Assembly (NCBI GenBank): GCA_037176705.1 | Contig: CM073889.1 | Location: 106,533,890-106,597,889, forward strand | DNA from: Molossus alvarezi | Taxonomy: Eukaryota; Chordata; Mammalia; Chiroptera; Molossidae | Reading direction: 5' to 3' | DNA: 64,000 bases | Position numbers and translations under genes: made by a program | Notes under the pieces: model-generated | Told to the model about the DNA's origin: nothing | Seen by the model: only the letters and a program-made list of their open reading frames with translations | Database searches by the model: none | Shown here: piece after piece, positions 11,577-24,045 of the stretch | How the letters are laid out: each line of letters begins with the position of its first letter | Position numbering within the stretch: the first letter of the stretch is position 1

Positions 11577-11945
11577 CATGAGCACTTACTATACGCCGGG
11601 TCATGTGCTGCACAGAAATCAGCTCAGTTAATAGTGTTTCATCTCAACAACAACTCTTCATTCGTCCGTCAATACTTATTTGTTGAGTGACTGCTCTAGT
11701 GGATGGAGACTCTAATAAATACATTGACTAAGTAAATCATACAGTGAGGCTAGAGGTGATGAGAGCTATGGATGTATTATTGGATTAGGAGAAAGGGGTT
11801 CCCGAATCCCGGAACGTGGCAAGGACGGGGTGTCAAGACTTCACTGAGGGGTGAGCACACTTTAACAACCACAGCAAGAGGGTGAGTGAAGCCACTTCTT
11901 GGGAACAACAACAGAAGCAGAGACGACCCGTGCTGTCTTGGGTTA
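11577..11945 (-). repeat. MIR fragment followed by L2 fragment
   Basis: 11,577-11,645 resembles reverse MIR (GAGCACTTACTATACGCCGG). From about 11,655 the sequence follows reverse L2: CAATACTTATTTGTTGAGTG, GGTGATGAGAGCTATGGATG and, further on, ACTTCACTGAGGGGTGAGCA. The copy is degraded. It serves as a comparison for the L2 that carries the minisatellite near 37 kb. Confidence 0.55.
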
Positions 11946-12049
11946 GTGTAGGCAGGGAAAGTAAAAACGATGTATTACTTTGAACCTTAGAGAGTTTACT
12001 ACATCCAAGGAAAAGTGGAAATTGGGTATCATATCTGTGGCAGGCAGAA

Positions 12050-12705
12050 TCCCGGTTTTAGGCTGTCCATCTCCTAACCCCAGGAAGTTGCGACCATGTT
12101 CCGTTGCATAGCAAAGAGGAATGAAAACTGCAGATGGTGGTGGCCTGGCTGGGTGGCTCTTTTGGTTAGAGCGTTGTCCCCATACACCAAGGTTTTGGGT
12201 TTGGTCTCTGGTCAGGGCACCTACAAGAAGAAACCAATGGATGCATCAATAAGTGGAATGAACAGCAAATCAGCCAATCTCTCTCTGTCTCTCTCTCAAA
12301 TCAATTTTTAAGATTTAAAAAGTTGCAGACATCATTAAGGTTACCAATCAGCTGACCTTCCAATAAAGAGATTACTTTGGATTATGTTGGTGGGCCAGAT
12401 GTAATCATTAAGGATCCTTAAAACTGAGAGAGATGTGAAAGAGAGACGGCACCGTGGGAGGACTTGTCCCCATGTTGCTGGACTCGGCGATGGAGGGAGG
12501 GGCCGTGAGTCACCGAGTGTGGCAGCCTTGGTGACTGAAAAAGGTAAGAAAATGAATTCTCCCCTGTAGCCTCCAGAAGGGACCACAGCCCTGCCGACAC
12601 CTGCATTTTAGCCCAGGGAGAAGGCTGACCTACTGACTTATAAGATAAGAAATGTGTATTGTTTTAAGTTTGTTGTTACAGCAGCTATGGTAAACTAACA
12701 TAAGC
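12050..12705 (-). repeat. ancient LTR-like repeat (probable ERVL-MaLR type), split by a SINE
   Basis: The two flanks of the SINE at 12,140-12,320 read as one reverse-oriented MaLR-like LTR: TTGCATAGCAAAGAGGAA, GCAGACATCATTAAGG, GGATTATGTTGGTGGGCC, TCTCCCCTGTAGCCTCCAGA, CCCTGCCGACACCTGCATTT, GTTACAGCAGCTATGGTAAA. It is non-coding regulatory DNA of an old retroelement, with no internal genes present. The family assignment is from memory of consensus features. Confidence 0.6.
12140..12320 (+). repeat. bat tRNA-derived SINE nested in the LTR-like repeat
   Basis: It begins GGCCTGGCTGGGTGGCTC with an A-box-like TGGTTAGAGCG. A weakened B box follows (GGTTTTGGGTTTGGTCTC), then a short body with a TCTC zone and an A/T-rich end. 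The flanks ACTGCAGATG (12,127-12,136) and GTTGCAGACA (12,322-12,331) look like a decayed target-site duplication of the host repeat. It is shorter than the standard VES copies. Confidence 0.75.
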
Positions 12706-12999
12706 ATGTCTACAGAAGACTTCATTGACCTCAGGTTTCAGGAAAGACAGGCACCAGGGAGGAGGTTGACCTGTGTGGGTCACCTGGAATAAACCAGCTT
12801 CAGCCACTGTCCTTACGGGGTCCCGGCTCTCTGCACTCGGACTGGCCTGGTCTGTCTGGGGAACGCGGGGTCAGTATGGATGGAGCGAGTGAGGAAAAGG
12901 AGAGGGGAAGGAGATGAGGTCAGAGTAGTGACGGGGCCAGGGCTGGCCAGGTCTTCTTGGCAACTGAGCCATGTACACAGTCTACTGGGGAGATACGAA
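12706..12999. other. unique non-coding DNA
   Basis: Nothing recognised. Confidence 0.4.
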
Positions 13000-13115
13000 A
13001 ATCCCCAGTTTACAGAGGAGGAAACTGAGAGAGAGATTAAGTAACTTTCCCAGGTTTAAACAAGTGAGATTTGGCTCCAAGTCCCTTTGCCTCAAAAGCC
13101 CATTTATCATCTCAG
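13000..13115 (-). repeat. MIR SINE fragment
   Basis: Clear reverse MIR motifs: CCCCAGTTTACAGAGGAGGA, AACTGAGAGAGAGATTAAGT and AACTTTCCCAGGTTTAAACA. Confidence 0.75.
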
Positions 13116-13482
13116 CCAAACTGCACAGAGCAGTGGGAGGGTGGAAATGGGCTCCTCGTGATGCTGTGGTAGAATCAGTGTGTTGCCAACCCCCCAAAGG
13201 CATATTAAGGTGACCCCAGTAGTTGATGCCACAGTGTAAGTCAAGAGCCTCTTCTATTAAGAAGAGGGAAGTCCTGCTCCTTATTTTGGTATTTCCTGTC
13301 GAGCCGGGCCACCTCATACCTAGACCTTCACTCGCTCTCATTATCATCCCCTCCCCTTTCATTCCCTCACCCCTGCCCTCGCTTCCATCACTGAGGGACC
13401 AAAGGGACCTTCTGACTTTACAGATGTAGGGTTTTTCTTTAATTAAACAAGGAACTTCTACATGATTTAGTTGGACTTAATC
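13116..13482. other. unique non-coding DNA
   Basis: Nothing recognised. Confidence 0.4.
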
Positions 13483-13500
13483 ATGATCTTACTGCTTTTT

Positions 13501-13739
13501 TTTTTTTTTTATCCTCACCCGAGGACATTTTTTGATATTTTGTTCAGATAGAGTAGGAGGGAGAGAGAGAGAGAGAAACATCGACGTGAAAGGGACACAT
13601 CGAATGGTTGCCACCCACATGACCCAACCAGGGCCAGGGACAAACTGCAACTGAGGTACGTGCCCTTAGCGGGAACCGAACCCAGGTCTCCCCAGACCAT
13701 AGGCCAATGCTCTAACTGCTGAGCCAAACCGGCCAGGGC
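13501..13739 (-). repeat. VES SINE with perfect 18-bp target-site duplication
   Basis: A full-length minus-strand copy: GCCCTGGCCGGTTTGGCTCA head, VES body (GTTGCAGTTTGTCCCTGGCC), TC-rich zone, CCTCGGGTGAGGAT end and an A-tail (a T run on the plus strand). The duplication ATGATCTTACTGCTTTTT is exact at 13,483-13,500 and 13,740-13,757, which marks a relatively young insertion. Confidence 0.97.
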
Positions 13740-13757
13740 ATGATCTTACTGCTTTTT

Positions 13758-14904
13758 AACCACACTGAACCAGAGTCTCTGTGCTTTTTTCCATCCTTTG
13801 AGATTCAACTTGAGCTACTCTGTGTGTATGTAGGTAGCCGGCCATCTGTTACTTCTGCCTGCCAGTTCCTTCCCTCGTCTCTTGCAAGGAGTGTCCTAAT
13901 TTTTCTATGAGGAACCACCCCTCCCCCAATCCATCCAATCTTGGTGGCTCTGTCAATCAAGGTGTCACCTCCCCTCCTGGCATAGGGTCAAGCTTAGCCA
14001 AGCAGATTTCCTGGGATTTGAATCCAGAGAGCAGTGAACCAAGAATGGAAAATGGATGAAGCTGATGCATTCTGGGAGAGCTAAAGAAGCCAACAAATTC
14101 CACAGTGAATGTCTTTCCTGAGGCCATTAACTACTGGGGAGTTTTCTACAGATATGCTACTCCCCAATTTTTACTTTTTCTTATATTCAGTAAGTTCTCA
14201 TTAATCTTCCAATGAATTATTTTTAATTTTCCTTGCTTATGTTAATGCAATTAGTGTTGGTTACTTGCAGTTAAAACAAACAAACAAACAAACAAACTTA
14301 ACTGATAAAAATCTTGCCTCTTCAATAACTAGCTTAATTTACTTAGGCTTTGATATGTGTACTTCAAAGGATCTAAGTAGGCTGTGTAGATCTTGCTACT
14401 TCACATGGAGTGTATTTTTCTCTACCTGTGTGTGTATTTCTAATCATAAACCCCAAGGTTGGAATAAAGCAATTCATGTTGCAATTAATCTGATAACCAG
14501 CATCTTGCCTTTATTTAGCCTTTTCTTTCTTTTTTAAGGAGTAAGTAAATAGATATTTGGTCCAAAATTTCAAGCCAGGATCTCTTTCTTACTTGCTTTA
14601 AACTTTACAGGAGACTCCCCAAAGATATATCTACCTGAAATACTTCTTTTACTTAATTATATGCTGTTTACAGAAGAGCAAAATTCTAAAGTGAAAGTGC
14701 TTGTACCCAGGTCTTTTAAAAATGTAAAATGCTACTTAGAGAGAGTAATTCATTATATGCTAATACCCTTATATGCTATTAACACTTCCAGTTGAAAAAC
14801 TTTATCAAATAGTAGCAAAACATAGTCAAAATTAATGGTATGTAAAGGTATGGCCAACAGTATGTAAGCAAATGTGCCACATATGATTCCCATTTTCTCC
14901 TCCT
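13758..14904. other. mostly unique DNA; possible LTR-like remnant
   Basis: An (AAAC)n run lies at about 14,270-14,297. The stretch 13,900-14,105 has a feel of an old LTR (TTTGAATCCAGAGAGCAGTG) but I cannot assign it. No exon recognised. Confidence 0.4.
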
Positions 14905-15172
14905 GCCTGCAGGATGGACTGTAGATATGATGGCTGGAGTCCAAGCAGCCATCTTGTGCCATGAGATGTAACCCACACATGAGGATGATGGAGCAGCAGG
15001 AGAGAAGGAACCTGAGTCCATGATGACTTCATAAAGCTGTTCTGACAGCTCTTGGCTTCCTCACATTTTTAATATATAAAAGAAAAATAAATTCCTATCT
15101 TAGTTAAACCACTGCTACTTAGATTTTGTGTCAGTTGCAAATACCACATTCCTAAGCCTTAACTGATATAGG
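14905..15172 (-). repeat. possible ancient LTR-like fragment
   Basis: CAGCCATCTTGTGCCATGAG, GAACCTGAGTCCATGATGAC, AATAAATTCCTATCTTAGTT, TTAAACCACTGCTACTTAGA and CCTTAACTGATATA follow the order of a common mammalian LTR-type repeat in reverse. I cannot name the family with certainty. No internal coding sequence is present. Confidence 0.4.
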
Positions 15173-15459
15173 TATATGTCGCCTCACCATCTTATATAGG
15201 TATGGGATAAATTACATTTAATTAACTAACCACAAAATAAGTATGAAACACACATGTTAAATACTAAACATGCTCATTCTATCAAGTCACTTAATATTCC
15301 TAGTGGGATAAGACTTGAGACTCACCTCACCACATCCACGGAAGATAGGTTCCTGTGCGGACCTGCAGGGAAAGGTGTCAGGCTAGCCCCCAGTGTTGCC
15401 GTGTGACTTGGCGGATTTCCTGGAACTCTCTGCAAGGCTCTAACTTTGCTCTCGTTCAA

Positions 15460-15650
15460 GGTCATACAGTTGAATCCCGACTCCACCGCTTCTCTGCTCG
15501 TTGGCCTTGGAAAATGTATCGAACCTCTTTGTGTCTCAACTTCCTCACCTATAAAATGAGACTGATCTTGTAGTGCTGTTGTAAGAACTGAATAAAATAA
15601 CACACGTAGAGCATTGGTGCCTGATGTAGAGTAACTCCTCAAGCAGTATT
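15460..15650 (+). repeat. MIR SINE, sense orientation
   Basis: GTTGAATCCCGACTCCACCG, then TTGGCCTTGGAAAATGTATC, TGTGTCTCAACTTCCTCACC, TATAAAATGAGACTGATCTT and GCTGTTGTAAGAACTGAATA. This is the standard MIR sense order through the conserved core. Confidence 0.85.
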
Positions 15651-17424
15651 CATTAACGTTATGCCTATTGTTTTGCTCCAAAAGAGAAAGTTTGGAAGTC
15701 ATAAAGACCTTGACGAGGGGTAGACGGAGAGGAGACTGTCCAACCATCAATCACACAAAACCAAGCTCCAATTTCCTGATGGAGAAAAGCTACTGGGCAC
15801 AAAGACACATATCATCCCCATCTCTCATTCCTTTAACTTGAACCGATTTGCCTCCTCTAGGTCCAGTTGTCTCCGGAGGGCCCAGGAGAGCATCGGCAAT
15901 GACTTCCTGAAAGGAGAGATACTGACAGCTGGTCGTGGCTTATTCACTCCCTTTAACTCCACTCCATCGGGGCGTGTAAGGCTCTCCTGACTCGCCAGCC
16001 TCTACCAGGTCCTCATCCTAATCCAAAGTACTGAACAAAAGCCAAAGAGCCCTCACCTCACTGGCCAGGAGAATCCTCTCCCCTTAGCCTTCAAGGACAC
16101 CCCGAGCTTCCAGAAATGAGGGATTCGCCTGCAATGTGTTATAGCCGGGTAACATCTTTAAGAGCATATATATATATATTCTTACATTCCTTTCCCCATC
16201 TTATAGAGTAATCTTTGAGGATTTACCTTATTACAGATTTCTGTGTCCATTTAAACAAGCAATCATACTTAAAACTACATAAGACATGGCAAACAATTCC
16301 CAGTGAAAATTTCTTTCTGATGAGTATAAAATTATGGTGGCAGAGAACTGAGGATTTGAGGAATTGGAGCTCCATGACTTTTTCTTTCTTAAAGAGAAAA
16401 AAACAAAACAGAACAATTCAGCCCTCCGTGCACAATGTCTCTTGGTGGCTGTGAATCAATTCCTTCTCACTGTTATTTAATTTGGGCGCATTTACCAGGA
16501 AGACGAGATTACAGTGCCCACTCTCTTCAATCTTTCTGGAACCCTGTTTGTATCTCTGTGTGTCAACAGAGTGGAGAAAAGATAATGTTCCCTCTGGAGC
16601 AGCCCACAGCTCCTGGCGTGCTCCTTAATTAGTGTCTGTGACCAGTTAGCCTTGTTTAGATTTCATGCGGCACGCTCACCGGGCAGCGCGCTCCTCGGCT
16701 GCTGTGGTACACGCCAGCTGTCTCCACTCTCCCAGGACCGGTTCACGGACCGAAAATCCTGCTATGAGCACAAATGTCTGAGAGCAGGCATTTGTTTATT
16801 TTCTGCTTAGGAGACAACTTCCATAGATCTCTGCCATTAAAGCTAAATAAGGAAATAAACAAATAACCCAACAAGCGCAACGGACAAAAAGCCAAACATC
16901 TCACTTCCACCTAAACTAAACCAGAGGTTGGCCTCCTATGGACGTTGCACCTCTCTTTGGTCAAGAAAATATTGCTCTTCTCTTAGAAATAATAAACTCA
17001 TCCCTAAATGCCACCTTGGAGACTAAACATCCATGAAAAAGAAGGACAAAGAAGCTATGGGTTCAGACAAAGAGGTGGTTGTTTATCTTGGCCAAGCCGA
17101 GTATTCCGTTTTTTGTGTGTTAATGAATGGCGCTTCAGCCCGCGCTGTCCCGAATGTGTAAACAGGAATGTCTGCAGACGGTGCCTGAACACGCACCTGG
17201 ATGCACCCCCTCACCCCATACGCAGGGCCACAAGGCACACGGCTCTCCTCGTCAAGGTCAGAGGAACTGGGTGCCGGCCGTGAGGAGGTCCCAGCTCCCA
17301 CTGGGTGCCTGGACTCTGCATTTCCACGGTAACGCATGCGTGTGGCATTATGGCCTCTGTTTCCTAATGACTTAATCATTGTATAACCCCAGCACCCAGT
17401 CCAGTCTGGGGCATACAGTGGACA
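15651..17424. other. unique non-coding DNA
   Basis: About 1.8 kb with no repeat I can name. A short (TA)n lies near 16,167-16,180. Small overlapping frames near 17,000-17,380 show no domain. Confidence 0.5.
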
Positions 17425-17690
17425 GTTTATTAATGTTTAATAATAGTAAACAGCACTTTATACACATTTTATCTTCTAGGCACTGTCCAAGTCCTTGGCA
17501 AATATTAACTAGTTTAATGTTCACAACAACCCTATGGGACAGTTGTTATTATTACTCCTGTTTACAGATGAGGAAACTGAGACATGGAGAGGCAAAGCCA
17601 TTGGCTCCTATGTGACAGAGCTGGGATTTAAGCCCAGGAATTCAGGTTCCAGAGGATACGGTCTGGACCATCACACGATTTTTCTTCTTT
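17425..17690 (-). repeat. MIR SINE, nearly full length
   Basis: Reverse MIR over most of its length: CTAGGCACTGTCCAAGTCCT, AATGTTCACAACAACCCTAT, CTGTTTACAGATGAGGAAAC, AGACATGGAGAGGCAAAGCC, TGACAGAGCTGGGATTTAAG and CCCAGGAATTCAGGTTCCAG. Confidence 0.9.
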
Positions 17691-18270
17691 TTGCCCAACC
17701 CCCAGGCCTAGTTATCTCATCTAACTAGGTGGTCCCAAGGTCCCTTCTATTTCTATAGAGTGCTATTCTAGCCTGCTTCTTGGATAGCTGATGGGGCACA
17801 GAGATTCTCTCATTGCTACCCCCCCCAAATGTTCCTAGGTCTTAAATTCCTAGTAAAATTACACAAAGTAGCATAGAACCATGGTTTGCCCTTATTCTCA
17901 AAGGAGGAAGTTTCCATAAAAATACAACTATGAGAACAAACAAGAAAACTGTGCACGATCCCAATCCTTCCAGCATCATTTTAATAGAAACGTAGGTCAC
18001 AGGTATCAGAAGGCTCCCAGAACCTCACCCAAGAGCTGCACATTACCAGGTGAACCTGCTCGGGTAGCCGGGAAGCTGGGAGCGCGCCAAGGGCCCTGCT
18101 GATGCGTGAGACACCAGGCAGAGCAGGCGCAGTCGGAGCCAGCCGCCGGAAGGTGTTCGGGAGCCAGAGAGGGGAAGTGCAGACAGTGAGCACATGTGTG
18201 TGGTCTCCCCGAAACTCGGCTGTAAGGGAAAGGATGAAAGGAGTCAACGGCAGCAACTGGAACAGAGAGG
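17691..18270. other. unique non-coding DNA
   Basis: Nothing recognised. Confidence 0.4.
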
Positions 18271-18290
18271 AAGAAAAATGTTATTTTAAA

Positions 18291-18499
18291 ATATATTTTT
18301 ATGGACTTTTAGAGAGGGAAGAAGGGAGGAGAGAGAAAAAAACATCAGTGTGAAAGTGAAGCATCCATTGGCTGCTTCCTGCACGCCCCCTACTGGCGAC
18401 TGAGCAACAACCCGGATATGTGCCCTGACTGGGAATCAAACCGGCGACCTTTCGGTGCACGGGGTGACGCCTGACCAACTGAGTGATACCGGCCAGGGC
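18291..18499 (-). repeat. bat tRNA-derived SINE (second subfamily), older copy
   Basis: Minus-strand head GCCCTGGCCGGTATCACTCA, B-box-like GGTTTGATTCCCAGTCAGGG, and a short body that differs from VES (CCAGTAGGGGGCGTGCAGGA). The decayed target-site duplication runs AAGAAAAATGTTATTTTAAA (18,271-18,290) against AAGAAAGATGTTTTTAAAGA (18,500-18,519). Confidence 0.88.
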
Positions 18500-18519
18500 A
18501 AGAAAGATGTTTTTAAAGA

Positions 18520-19009
18520 TAAGATAAACACGTCTATAGTTTACAGAGAAGTAACCTGTTAACAATGAGAGGTAGAAAATACCAGAGAGAGATAATACAT
18601 AAAATGTCAGTCTGGGCCTAGTTAGGAGGGTGTGGGATGGAGAAAAAGCATCTTGATGGGAAGGAAATGCTCCTTTTCCCTCCACGAAGGTGAAGTGAGA
18701 ATGGCCTCTGCCGATTCACTCCTCAGAGCAGAACCTGGAGGTAGTGGACATAGAAACTGAAAACCATCTCTGGGTGACCCCACACTGACCCCACACAGAG
18801 CTCCTCCAGGAAAAATCGGGGAAAAACTATGTACAAACAGTGAATACTGTTGGGCATTTAAAGTGAGATGCCAGTTGCTACAGATATTTATAGATAGAAA
18901 CATGCAAGTCTGGGGAATGGGACCCCAAACAGCCGATGCTGCCCTCAGTCAACCATCTGGGCCCTTGAAGAAAACATGCATCAGAAAAGAAAGCAAGGTG
19001 ATACTTTAT
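18520..19009. other. unique non-coding DNA
   Basis: Nothing recognised. Confidence 0.4.
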
Positions 19010-19125
19010 TTTTTATTTTATGAATGTACACTAAAGACTCTCTGTGTGTCGGGAACATGTGCTAGGGATGCAGCAATGAACAAAATCAAGTCCTGCTCTC
19101 CGGGATTTACATTCTATCTCCAAAT
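19010..19125 (-). repeat. L2 fragment
   Basis: Reverse L2 3'-end order: GTGCTAGGGATGCAGCAATG, AACAAAATCAAGTCCTGCTC, GGATTTACATTCTATCTC. Confidence 0.7.
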
Positions 19126-20284
19126 TCATCGAGACAAGTGTGACCTCAGTTTGTCAGCCCGTGTTGCCTGTTCTGCCCGCCTCCGTCGGAGACCACCCTG
19201 ACATGTGAGAATGGCTACACCTGCCACTGTCAATGGCAGGCAAGAGAAAGTGAGAGAGGCCCTCACAGTGAAAGCAGAACTGGGGAAGGCCACCTGTCCT
19301 CGCAAGGGAGGAGGGGAGGAAGCTGCCCACAGCCGGGTGATGACCTGAGATACAGAAGAAGGACTGCTGTTGGGCCTCATCCCCCGGGCAGGAGCCCCAG
19401 ATCTAGTCCCCCCTCTGGCCTCCAGAACCTAAGAGAGATCAGTAACAGTTCTCACCCACACATGCTAGGGCCCTGACTTCCCATAGAAAGAAATCTAAAG
19501 CCTCCTCCAAAAACTGGGCCAATCCATAAACACTCCTCTTGTGGAAGTAGAGAAACGCCGGGAAGAAAAAAGAAAGGGGCTATGAATTTGCTAGCTCCCA
19601 GAAACCGAAATTCACCCTCATGTTGGTCTTTCTCCTGCTAACCCATATGTTTGACGGCCACACCAATGGCCCACTATGTCTCTGACGGAAGACCTCTTGG
19701 GGGCCTTGTACACAACTCATGACACCATTCCTCCTATTCTTACATTCTCTACTACAACCAGCCAATAGGCAGTCTGAACCCACAGATGCCTTGTAAGTGC
19801 CTGTTTAAAGTCTCTCAATCCTGTTACTCCACCTATGAGGACAGCATTCACCCAAATAACAGCCAGTGATACAAAATGCTTCAAGTTGAGATAGCAAACA
19901 GAAGATTGCCCATATTTTCACCCTGTCCTTAGATCCCCAAATCATCAGATAAAAGAAATTCAACTGATCTTCAACACCATGCATGATCTTGGCTCAATCT
20001 ACAATTTGTACGTTTGGTACACTGCAGTTGTCGATGGCTCCAGACCCTAGCTTGGCCTGCGTGTTTCTCAGTGTTTGCTTCAAAACCATAATCCCCACCT
20101 GATCTGTCCTCTCTTCCTTCTCCACCTATTTTCATAGTCCCTTCTCCTATCCCTCTTCGTCCAAGTGGCTTTCTCCAGCTTACCTGAACTCATTGAACAC
20201 CCAGTACTTGTAGCCAAAGGGTTCTGGACCCAATTCCAACATGTGAGTGTGTAGGTTTTTCCCTCACACATCAAACAAGCAAGT
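19126..20284. other. unique non-coding DNA
   Basis: No repeat or exon recognised. Short minus-strand frames are unsupported. Confidence 0.45.
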
Positions 20285-20690
20285 GTCAGACACGAGCTGG
20301 GTGTCTTACAATTCAACTCAATTCTGACACTATCTACCCAGAGACAGCATCGGATCTCACAGGTTAGGAGCTCGGTCATACAAGACTGCTCCCCTCCACT
20401 TTGAAAGTCCAGGTTCTCACTCGTGTTTCTGATTGACTGCCTATAGATTGGAGGTTCCCATGACCTCCTCCTCGGGTTCAATGAATTTGTTACAGAACTC
20501 AGGGAAACATCGGGAAGAGCCAGGTGGAAGATGCACAGAGGAAGGTACGGGAAGGGTGAGGAACTTCTATGCCCTCTCCAGGTTAGCCGCTTTCCTCCAA
20601 ATCTCCAGGTGTTCACCAACCTGGAAGCTCTCTGACCACCAATCATTGGCCATTGGCAATTGATATAACTTCAATATCTCTCCCTCTCCT
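20285..20690. repeat. possible ancient LTR-like fragment
   Basis: GGAGGTTCCCATGACCTCCT, ACAGAACTCAGGGAAACATC and GTTCACCAACCTGGAAGCTC resemble a mammalian LTR-type repeat I know only by its consensus feel. It is non-coding. The 188-codon minus-strand frame across it has no recognised domain. Confidence 0.4.
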
Positions 20691-22324
20691 GAGGTCAAGG
20701 AATGAAACTGAAAGTTTCAACCCTCTAATACACAGTTGGTTTCCCTGACAACCAGCTGCCTTCCCTAAATTATGTAGGTGCTTTCCAAGTCACTTCATTA
20801 ACATAACAAAAGACACCTTGCTAGCTCTCCTGCTTAGGAAATTCCCAAGGTTGTAGGAGGTCTGTGTCAGAAATCAGGAGGAAGACCAAATATATATTTC
20901 TTCTTATAAATCATGATATCACATAGTTCTCTCTGAGATTTAGCAATTGCGGTCATGATAAATTACAACTCTATAAAGAAATCCTTGGTAAGCCCAAAAC
21001 ACCTAATGCAGCATCTTGTATATATTTGGTATGCAATAATCATTTTCATTTTTAAAACGACACATACCTTGTTTATTTCATAGAGGATTTAAACAGGTGG
21101 CTTCTATAGGTTGATTGACTGGCCGATTCATTAAAGGTCTTGCTCATCTTCATATTTTAAAAAATTAGGGATTCATACAGTATGAAAGGCCCTCAGTAAA
21201 TGAGGCAGATCACTTCTGCCATCCTGCCTAATCATGGGATACAAGTTTTTAGGTAAATTACAGTATAGCATATACTCTTTTGCTGCACAGGTGTAGAATC
21301 TGAGGTTAAGTTTCCTCCTCCACCTATAACACACATAATAAAACAAATATAGAACAAATAATAGGGAAGTAAGTTATAGATGGTCCTCTAGAAGTCAATT
21401 TTATCTGTGCATCTAACCATAAAAGCAGCATCTGTTCTGCTAAATACAGGTGTTTTATATCCTTGTCATTAATTGGAGGGGACATTATGTCATCATACAT
21501 CAACAGTTAAGGTTGGTTAAAGTGCCACTTATCTCAGGTGCTGTCATTAATCAGGTTCTTTTCAGCTTGGAGACTTCAGAGACTTGGCTCAAAGCTGCTC
21601 TATGTGGATGAGTTTTCCCTTTGGGTTTAAGGTGTCTTTTTATTATCATTTTGAATGAAAACCTTGGGACCTAGACATAAGTGGCAATTAAGGTAGCTGT
21701 TTCAATGCTTCAGAGAAGAGAAATATTTCCCTCCATCATCTTCATTCCCCTGCTCTCCCAGGCCTCCAACAAATAGCCGTTATAGAGAGAAGGCACATCA
21801 GCCGAGCTGTTGTCTCATCATGACTTAACCCATTCACGGATTGCAGGGAGCCAACCACAGAGAATGGCACGTACACAGAGGTGGCAGGCAGCAGGACCCT
21901 GCGGAAGGCAGCACCTGCTCTTTCGGTCGGACACCCACTTCACCCACATGCCTTCCTGGCGACCCCTAACCCACTGGTGTCCAGTCCAGACAGGCTTTCA
22001 TCACGCAGTCTCCTCAGTCTCTGCTTTCACAGAAAATGCCTGTCCTTTACCCCCTTCCTCAAGGCCACTGCAGGTGGCACACGTTGTTTTAGGTTAAGCT
22101 GCCAGGGATGATAATGGTAAATTTTAAAAATATTGGCCTTTCTACTTCCATCACTGTAAAAATTAAGGCTAAATGCTCAGGCACCGGGTTGATAATTCAG
22201 GCAGGGGACCATTGGTTCATATCACATTCTCACTCGGGGAGCCCCTACCCTGTCCTGAGGATACAATTTCCTACACAACCCAAGTTGAGTGCCTGATTGT
22301 CTCAATCTGTGCAAGAGGCTGGAA
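20691..22324. other. unique non-coding DNA
   Basis: AT-rich then mixed DNA without a recognisable repeat or exon. Confidence 0.45.
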
Positions 22325-22490
22325 GAATAAGCGGATGGGGGTGTTTTCACCCTTCACTCATTTCTTCATGGACTCAGTGGATGTCTTATCACCCATGAGG
22401 CACTGCGCGGAAGTGAAGAATTCAAGGATGATCAGAAACAAACACAGCCCTTGCTCTCAAGAGTTCATAGTGTGGATGGGATAAAAATGA
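22325..22490 (-). repeat. probable L2 fragment
   Basis: ACCCATGAGGCACTGCGCGG, AAACACAGCCCTTGCTCTCA and AGAGTTCATAGTGTGGATGG follow the reverse L2 3'-end pattern, strongly diverged. Confidence 0.45.
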
Positions 22491-22619
22491 ACCAAGTGGC
22501 AACGAAAAATAATGTAAATTCACCTAGCCCCACCTCAGTCCTTACCGCCTACTGAAAAGGAAGAAGGAGAAAGACGAGGAAGAGAACAGACGAAGATAAA
22601 TACCCTTTTTTTTCCTTTA

Positions 22620-22830
22620 GTCCAGTTACTATTCTAAAGCTTTAGGTGCATTTTCAAATTTAATTATCACAACAAACCTCTTATTAGCTTTATTTTATCA
22701 ATGATGAATTGAGACATTTAGAGGTTTTAATAACATCCTCAAGGTCATCAGCTCAGGGAGAGTGTAACTGAGATTTGATTCCAGGCCTGCCTAGCTCCAA
22801 AGTTGATTCTTTAAACTCAATGCACTAAAA
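22620..22830 (-). repeat. MIR SINE
   Basis: Reverse MIR: AAATTTAATTATCACAACAA, GATGAATTGAGACATTTAGA, CATCCTCAAGGTCATCAGCT and GAGATTTGATTCCAGGCCTG, in order. Confidence 0.85.
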
Positions 22831-24045
22831 TCACGCCCTCATCCTCCTTCGACCAGTGCCATTTAATAGCACATGGTGTATCTTGTCCAAGCCTCGGCGG
22901 AGTCCTGTGGATGAGGCAGGGCAGGTATGAGTGTAGAGAAGGAGAATGCTTGCCATGAAGGGTCAGGTGGGTCAGCCCAATTGAAGACAGGGAGCAGCAT
23001 TTGCACAGGAGCCGAGTCCTACCTGGCTGGTCCCTGCCATCCTCCTTTCTTTTCCTGTCTGAATACACTGTCAGTGCCTGAGCCTGGAGCGATGGAGATG
23101 GTATCCTCCCTGGAGACTTAAGGTGATGTAAAGTGTTTCTGAAACCGTCTCAACAACATCCAAGCTCTGACTTAGCCTCAGCACCACCTGGAGGCATCGC
23201 ATTCTTCAGCTGGTCAGCACTGAGACATGCCAGGTGCACAGCTAGGAATGAACCCTACTGATTCATCCCAGGCAGTTTTGAAGATTTGAACTAAACATAT
23301 AGTCACCCAGCAACGTATCTGTAATCACTAGCTGTGAGAAGTGTAGAAGTTACACTGATTAAATGCCCTTACAACAATAATAAATATTTTATGTATTTCC
23401 TTCGGTGAACTACGAGAAGTCACATATCTTATTATATTCCTTAGGGAATTATTACACTTTATGTTCTTTACCTTTTAATAAAAACAGGGGTACACTACTT
23501 TCCTGGCATTCATTTACATGCCTTTGATAAATTACTGTAACCAGATTAGGGAGATAAAATAACCAGTCTATTAATTACAATGATTATTATTTAATGGAAA
23601 ATGCAATTCTAGGCAAAGTGTGTAGTAAGAAGAAAGCTTAGCAATACATTATATAGATGTGGTATTTTATCTTCAAGAACAAGATAAGTGTCCAGTCTGC
23701 TCCACAGTCTAGAGAATATGTTCATTAACCCTGCAAGATTTATATGTACAATTGACCAAAATATTTTAACACTATTTGCTTGATTTGGTGGTACATAAAG
23801 AACAAGAAAAACTGTAATTTCAATTAAACTAAGTCTCTTAATGAACATAGAAAAAGCCAGATGTACCTAGCAATGTAAGAAAGCAGAGGGTTGAATAATG
23901 GTCAACTTTTTTTTGTAATTAAACACATTTTCACTGGAATTCAATGAAAATTTCTTTTCTAAATGATTGGATTTGGGAGAAGAATTTCCCCCACATCATT
24001 TATCCTCATAATTAACCTCAAAAATAACCAAAGGTAAAAATTTTT
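22831..24045. other. unique non-coding DNA
   Basis: AT-rich unique sequence. A possible hAT-like fragment near 23,160-23,300 is too weak to assign. Confidence 0.45.
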
